Shown here piece by piece: positions 59,587-64,000 of a stretch of DNA of 64,000 nucleotides (positions within the stretch are counted from its first letter, which is position 1; each line of letters opens with the position of its first letter). The position numbers and the translations under genes were made by a program. The notes under the pieces are model-generated. The model had not been told where the DNA came from. It worked only from the letters and a program-made list of their open reading frames with translations, and made no database searches. Source of the DNA: Bacillus sp. MRMR6 (GTDB lineage Bacteria; Bacillota; Bacilli; Bacillales; Cytobacillaceae); NCBI RefSeq assembly GCF_001940785.1, contig NZ_MSLS01000011.1:1-64000 (forward strand), in the 5' to 3' direction.

Positions 59587-61131
59587 TTAAATAGGGTCTG
59601 GCTCTTCTTCCGTTTTTCCCACTTTCACTTTCTTCTTCTCATTTTTCTTTTCCGGGACTTCTTTCCTAAAGTCTTTTAAGATTGCAAATGACATCGCAAT
59701 CAGAACAAAGGTCAAGGGAAATGCACTTACGATGATGGCGGTTTGCATGGCATTCAGACCCCCCGAGAGCATGAGTACGACCGCAGAGGCCGAAAGAAAT
59801 AGTCCCCAGACTATTTTTACAATATTAGGGGGATTCAAATCTCCATGTGTAGTTTGCATCCCTAATACAAATGTTGCTGAATCTGCTGATGTAACAAAGA
59901 AGGTAGTAATTAATAATAGGGTCACTCCAACCAGAATACCTGAAAATGCTAATCGGTCATAAACATAAAATAGGGCTGTTTCTAAGTTTTGTCCTGATAT
60001 GTTAACACCCTCAAAATATTCAAAATAGATGGCTGTACCACCGAATACAGAAAACCAAAAGGCACACACAAGTGTAGGTATTACAAGTACTGCGATCATA
60101 AACTCACGTACAGACCTTCCTTTAGACACACGTGCGATGAAAGTTCCAACAAATGGAGCCCACGCAATCCACCAAGCCCAGTAAAAAATCGTCCAATCTT
60201 TTATCCAAGTAGACTGTTCCTGATTGAAGGGGGTCAGTCTTAATCCCATACTAGGCAAGTTTTGAATATAACTTCCCAATGTCGTGGTAAATAAATCAAG
60301 AATAAATCCTGTTGGACATAAGATGAGGAACGTGATTAGTAAAATCACAGCTAAAATTAAATTTGCATTGCTTAAATATTTTATTCCTTTTTGGAGGCCG
60401 GTACTTGCTGAAAGTAGAAAAAGGACAGTTACGATAGCGATGATAATTAGTTGGGTCGTAAAGTTGTTTGGTACATCTGCAACATAATTTAAACCGCCAT
60501 TTATTTGAGCAGCTCCCAATCCTAATGATGCAGCTACCCCAAAAATCGTTGCAAAGACGGCTACTACGTCAATAATTGTTCCTAAGGTTCCTTTGGCTTT
60601 TTCACCGATAAGCGGTACTAGTGTAATACTCATTAAGCCTGGTTCCTTTTTTCTAAACTTGTAATAAGCCAATATAAGTGCAATCACCGCATAAATAGCC
60701 CATGCATGAAATCCCCAGTGCATATATGTATATCTTAAAGCTAATTTAGCGGCTTCCGGTGTACCACCTTCACCTATCGGAGGGTTCCTAAAGTGTGAAA
60801 TAGGTTCGGAAACACCAAAGAAAAGTAGCCCAATTCCCATTCCGGCACTAAATAGCATGGCAAACCATGTTGCACGGTTAAAGTCAGGCTTGTCATCCTG
60901 TGCGCCTAGTTTGATTTTTCCGTACTTACTAAAAATCAAGAATAACGCAAATAGAAGAAAGAAAGTTGCTGATAATTGATAGAACCAACCGAAGGTATCT
61001 AAAAAGAAGGCCTTCGTTTGATCCATCTTTTCACCTAATTGTACTGGTGAAACTGCTCCCCATATGACAAAAGCACTTGCAATCACGAGGGAAATCCAAA
61101 ATACATTTGAAACCTTACTCAAATAAGCCAA
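59587..61131 (-). CDS. opuD: BCCT-family glycine betaine transporter
   Basis: 514 residues, 12 transmembrane helices. BCCT signature 'SAGMGIGLLFFGVSEPISHF', the betaine-binding Trp-box 'FYWAWWIAWAPFVGTFIARV' and 'SKGRSVREF', as in OpuD. The charged C-terminal tail ('KKNEKKKVKVGKTEEE') is the osmosensing type. Sodium-coupled uptake of glycine betaine or related compatible solutes. Monocistronic. Confidence 0.92.
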   Translation of the reverse strand: MAYLSKVSNVFWISLVIASAFVIWGAVSPVQLGEKMDQTKAFFLDTFGWFYQLSATFFLLFALFLIFSKYGKIKLGAQDDKPDFNRATWFAMLFSAGMGIGLLFFGVSEPISHFRNPPIGEGGTPEAAKLALRYTYMHWGFHAWAIYAVIALILAYYKFRKKEPGLMSITLVPLIGEKAKGTLGTIIDVVAVFATIFGVAASLGLGAAQINGGLNYVADVPNNFTTQLIIIAIVTVLFLLSASTGLQKGIKYLSNANLILAVILLITFLILCPTGFILDLFTTTLGSYIQNLPSMGLRLTPFNQEQSTWIKDWTIFYWAWWIAWAPFVGTFIARVSKGRSVREFMIAVLVIPTLVCAFWFSVFGGTAIYFEYFEGVNISGQNLETALFYVYDRLAFSGILVGVTLLLITTFFVTSADSATFVLGMQTTHGDLNPPNIVKIVWGLFLSASAVVLMLSGGLNAMQTAIIVSAFPLTFVLIAMSFAILKDFRKEVPEKKNEKKKVKVGKTEEEPDPI

Positions 61132-61422
61132 CTCCCTGCGGTAGATTTAGAGGTAAGATATTGTTATATTTCCCGATTTTCTAATATCAATCAGTTTTTT
61201 AAAATATACCTTATATACGTGATGACATATTTTGGATTTGAAATGACGATACCCACTTAGTGAAAAAGGAAACTTTTATGACCCTCGTTTTTCTTGATAG
61301 TATTTTCTCGACATTCACAATATTTACATAAATCCTTCCAATTTCAATGGAAATTAGCGGTATAATACAAATTGTTCCTCGTATTACCCTCCAAAATAAT
61401 TCATTTGAAAGCAGGTTGATTT

Positions 61423-62256
61423 ATGAGAAGTAGTCGTCATAAAAGGAATGTTAGTAATGCCAACATGCCAGAGGTAAATGTTAGGGTCGTACCATTTACA
61501 ACCACGAAAGAACGGACAGAGTTCTTTAAGAACTTAGCCATAAGTTCCGAGTTTGACATGAGGCAACGCGGTATCCTCGAGTATTATGGAAAAGATTTGA
61601 TTGCCTATAAATTGGAAGATCCTAAAAATGAAAACCGCAATGAATTCCTCCGTGTACTCGCAGAATATATGACTACTCGCCTAGAAGATAATTGTCCCCC
61701 TTCTTGGAAAGCATGCCATTCCCCTTTTTGGGAAGAATTGATTTTCGCCTTTATTCCACATAACCTACAAATTAACCCAAACCAAAATGAAGCTGAAACC
61801 TATCTAAATGAATTAAAAATGTTTGTTAAATGGCTTGATAAACGTGCCCAAACGAATTGGTATCCTATTGTTACCAATTATGTAAAAGCTGCAGTATCCG
61901 ACCTAATCATTTGTGAAAGCATCCTCCATGCCATCTTTTTAGACCACTATCCCAAACTCTTCCAGGATGACTGGAATCCATTCAAAGATATTGAAAATCT
62001 GGACAATGAATTTGAACAGTGTGCTGATCAAGTGAATAGTTGTTTCGTTGTGACAAAATTGATCGATGATCTGATTGAATTAACAGAATATAAAACTGAC
62101 CGGATGTATCAGCTAAAAGGATTACCATCAGAATTGATGAAACTTGGCCTGATTATGAACGGTTCCATCGGTAGAAAACGGAATGACCTGTACTACAAAT
62201 GGTTTCATACTGGCGGGATCTATCCGCCAAAAGCAAGAAAATGCTTCAACTTTTAA
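61423..62256 (+). CDS. Hypothetical protein, 277 residues
   Basis: Soluble, mostly helical, no signal or membrane segment. Basic N-terminal 12 residues, then segments such as 'PFTTTKERTEFFKNLAISSE', 'RQRGILEYYGKDLIAYKLED' and 'WLDKRAQTNWYPIVTNYVKA', and a Trp/Tyr-rich end 'DLYYKWFHTGGIYPPKARK'. RBS AAAGCAGGTTG lies before ATG. It precedes a NERD-domain gene by 57 bp on the same strand, so they may be co-expressed. I do not recognise the family; similar proteins are common in Bacillus genomes. Confidence 0.65.
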   Translation: MRSSRHKRNVSNANMPEVNVRVVPFTTTKERTEFFKNLAISSEFDMRQRGILEYYGKDLIAYKLEDPKNENRNEFLRVLAEYMTTRLEDNCPPSWKACHSPFWEELIFAFIPHNLQINPNQNEAETYLNELKMFVKWLDKRAQTNWYPIVTNYVKAAVSDLIICESILHAIFLDHYPKLFQDDWNPFKDIENLDNEFEQCADQVNSCFVVTKLIDDLIELTEYKTDRMYQLKGLPSELMKLGLIMNGSIGRKRNDLYYKWFHTGGIYPPKARKCFNF

Positions 62257-62313
62257 CTATCGGGGCAGACGTTTTTCGTCAGCCCTATATCTGATTATGG
62301 AAGGATAACACTT

Positions 62314-63222
62314 ATGTTACTTAAGGCTAGGACCGAATCGGAAGAATTATTTATTATGCGTAGTTTAAATGCGCGGATGGATTTGCCTTATAATGAAAAG
62401 GTACACCTTTACAACCTAGAAAAAGGTTATGAGGGGGAGGTGAAATTTGATTTATTAGCCGAAAGTTTATTAGAAGAAAGATATATTATGAATGACCTGT
62501 TGCTACAAGTAAATAACTCCTACTTTCAAATTGATACTTTGATTATTTCGCAGGGACTGATTCAGCTTTTGGATATAAAGAATTTTGAAGGTGATTGGTA
62601 CTTAAAAGATGAAATACTTATGGCAGTAAAAACCGAACGGGAATACAAGAATCCAGTACTCCAGTTGAAAAGATGTGCCACTCTTTTCCGCCAGCTTCTC
62701 CAAAACTTAAAGCTAGATTACCTTGTGGATTCCTCCGTTATTTTTATCAATCCAGAGTTCACCTTGTACAAAGCTCCCATGGACCAGCCTTTCCTTCTCC
62801 CCACTCAAATAAATCATTTTTTTCAGGATTTAAACAGCACACCTTCAAAATTAAATGATGGCCATAAAACGCTAGCCCAACAAATCCTTTCACTCCATCA
62901 AACAAAGAACCCCTTTGTACAATTGCCTGAATTTGATTATGATCACTTGAATAAAGGGACTTTGTGTAAAACATGTTTGACCTTTTCTCTTTCAATTGAA
63001 AGTAATAGGCTGGTATGCGTGAAATGTGGAGGCCATGAAACTTTTGAACAAGCTATTTTGCGGAATGTAGCTGAATATAAGCTACTGTTTCCTGAGCGGA
63101 GGATTACTACCCCGAGGATCTATGAGTGGTGTAATATGAATATGTCGAAGAGGACATTTACTAGGGTTTTAAAGAAAAACTATACTGCTTGCAGTGTTCA
63201 TAGACATACGTATTATATATAA
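62314..63222 (+). CDS. NERD-domain protein with C-terminal zinc ribbon
   Basis: 302 residues. The nuclease-related (NERD) domain lies at about 37-150: 'GYEGEVKFDLLAESLLE', 'QIDTLIISQGLIQLLDIKNFEGDWYL' around its catalytic Asp-x(n)-Lys core (QIDT and DIKNF), and a trailing Gln/Lys block. A zinc ribbon near 217-241 has 'CKTCLTF' and 'CVKCGGH'. The tail 'MNMSKRTFTRVLKKNY' is basic. NERD proteins are restriction-endonuclease-fold proteins thought to process DNA. Confidence 0.85.
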   Translation: MLLKARTESEELFIMRSLNARMDLPYNEKVHLYNLEKGYEGEVKFDLLAESLLEERYIMNDLLLQVNNSYFQIDTLIISQGLIQLLDIKNFEGDWYLKDEILMAVKTEREYKNPVLQLKRCATLFRQLLQNLKLDYLVDSSVIFINPEFTLYKAPMDQPFLLPTQINHFFQDLNSTPSKLNDGHKTLAQQILSLHQTKNPFVQLPEFDYDHLNKGTLCKTCLTFSLSIESNRLVCVKCGGHETFEQAILRNVAEYKLLFPERRITTPRIYEWCNMNMSKRTFTRVLKKNYTACSVHRHTYYI

Positions 63223-63228
63223 CAGCCT

Positions 63229-63260
63229 TTGAATCTGTCCTGTATTGGACAGATTCAAGC
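63229..63260 (+). terminator. Terminator of the NERD gene
   Basis: TTGAATCTGTCC (63229-63240) and GGACAGATTCAA (63247-63258), 12-bp perfect stem; downstream run is GCTTATTTTG. Confidence 0.75.
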
Positions 63261-63476
63261 TTATTTTGCTCACCTTGTCCGATTGACGTCTCCTCTTTGA
63301 CAACGACTCCACTCTTCCAACCATGATTGTCCGATTGAACCCTCCTACCTACCGGACACCGATCCTCGGTTTCTTTACCCACTGTCCAAGTTTGCTAAGA
63401 TAGCAGTTGACTTCTATCTCCAAATTGCTATTATTAGGCACAAAGAAAAATTACATACGAAAGTAGATGATTCAGC

Positions 63477-63920
63477 TTGAGTACGAAAGAAATAACAACG
63501 AAATTTAACATAAGAAAGCCCGCCACCGAGGTTTTCGAAGCAATAGCCGACCCTAACCAAATGGCTAATTATTGGTTTTCTTCAGGTACAGGGAGAATTG
63601 AGCAGGGCAAAACGATTACCTGGAGATATGATGAGTACAATGCAGAAGGAGTCATACAGGTGTTAGAAGTGGAAGAAAATAAGAAAATCCAGTTCTCTTG
63701 GGGTGAACTAAACCAGCAAACCATCGTCACGATTACCCTAGAGTCGCTTGAAAACACCCAAACCATTATCGAAATAATTGAATCTGGTTTTAAAGAAGAT
63801 GACCCCGATCTAATCAACAAAATGGTTGGCCAAAAAGGCGGCTGGGTGTATATGTTAACTTGTCTAAAGGGTTACCTAGAAAATGGGACAAATACTTTAA
63901 GAGCATCACTAATTCATTAA
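63477..63920 (+). CDS. SRPBCC (AHSA1-type) protein
   Basis: 147 residues from TTG 63477. START-like SRPBCC fold: 'FNIRKPATEVFEAIADPNQM', 'GKTITWRYDEYNAEG', 'QFSWGELNQQTIVTITLES' and the C-terminal helix 'GGWVYMLTCLKGYLENG'. AHSA1-like family members bind hydrophobic ligands or assist stress responses; the exact role is unknown. The RBS is weak, so the start is uncertain. Followed by a terminator. Confidence 0.8.
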   Translation: MSTKEITTKFNIRKPATEVFEAIADPNQMANYWFSSGTGRIEQGKTITWRYDEYNAEGVIQVLEVEENKKIQFSWGELNQQTIVTITLESLENTQTIIEIIESGFKEDDPDLINKMVGQKGGWVYMLTCLKGYLENGTNTLRASLIH

Positions 63921-63941
63921 TTGCATCACAACAACAAAAAT

Positions 63942-63980
63942 GGCGTGTAAATCCACAAGTTGGCTGCACGCCTTCTTTCC
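63942..63980 (+). terminator. Terminator of the SRPBCC gene
   Basis: GGCGTG (63942-63947) and CACGCC (63967-63972) form the base of a longer stem, followed by TTCTTTCC. Confidence 0.6.
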
Positions 63981-64000
63981 TAAGCTTATTTTTAAAAATA

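Overview
The window reads as chromosomal DNA of a low-GC, spore-former-type member of the Bacillaceae (Bacillus / Neobacillus-like). This rests on Bacillus-type families (YezD, YcxB, YetF/DUF421, DUF3949, HPr kinase, SAM-I riboswitch control of metNIQ, Fur boxes, a cre-like site), strong AGGAGG-type ribosome binding sites, frequent GTG/TTG starts and many intrinsic terminators. The species cannot be fixed from the sequence alone.

Layout. 1-5.7 kb: the edge of an IS1182-type transposase, a GC-rich palindromic repeat, small Bacillus proteins, an alpha/beta hydrolase, a ferritin-like protein, a YetF-family protein, a HAD phosphatase and a lipoprotein. 5.8-10.7 kb, minus strand: a sulfate uptake operon yezD-sbp-cysT-cysW-cysA behind a long leader that holds a possible Cys-Cys leader peptide and terminator. 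It is preceded by an rtcB fragment and a 52-bp tandem repeat. 11.4-22.1 kb, minus strand: a nine-gene catabolic cluster of TRAP transporter, PucR-type regulator, M20 carbamoyl amidohydrolase, PyrK- and PyrD-like dehydrogenase subunits, a dihydroorotase/allantoinase-type amidohydrolase and a CapA-like protein. The enzyme set matches the reductive orotate degradation route (orotate, dihydroorotate, N-carbamoylaspartate, aspartate), and this is the most interesting system in the window. 22.4-29 kb: a frameshifted esterase, GMP reductase, and a Nudix hydrolase convergent with a PLD-helicase-DUF3427 protein. 29.1-36.8 kb: GH10 xylanase with a decayed GH43 gene, a TerD-family protein, gene remnants, a Dps-like protein and CstA.

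37-43 kb: a lipoprotein-like HD-GYP sensor, an orphan HPr kinase paralogue, and a cell-wall 5'-nucleotidase whose LPNTA anchor has been frameshifted off. 43-47 kb: SAM-I riboswitch, metNIQ and a sarcosine-oxidase-type enzyme. 47-52.5 kb is a mosaic, decaying stretch: a YVTN beta-propeller, a replication-protein fragment fused to a broken sbtA, an sbtB remnant, a diiron-type MBL protein, a Phd-VapC module whose toxin has a nonsense codon, and a PfpI protease. 52.6-57.1 kb: a small XRE regulator and a Fur-boxed iron(III) ABC operon bracketed by a 71-73 bp direct repeat. 57.2-64 kb: a CLC-F-like channel, a second YetF protein, a zinc-ribbon peptide, OpuD, an unknown 277-residue protein, a NERD nuclease-domain protein and an SRPBCC protein.

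The genes are mostly nutrient acquisition (sulfate, methionine, iron, carboxylate, betaine, pyruvate-type substrates) and stress functions. At least seven genes or fragments are visibly broken, concentrated at 10.5-11 kb, 23-34 kb and 48-52 kb, which suggests an accessory region of the chromosome undergoing reduction.
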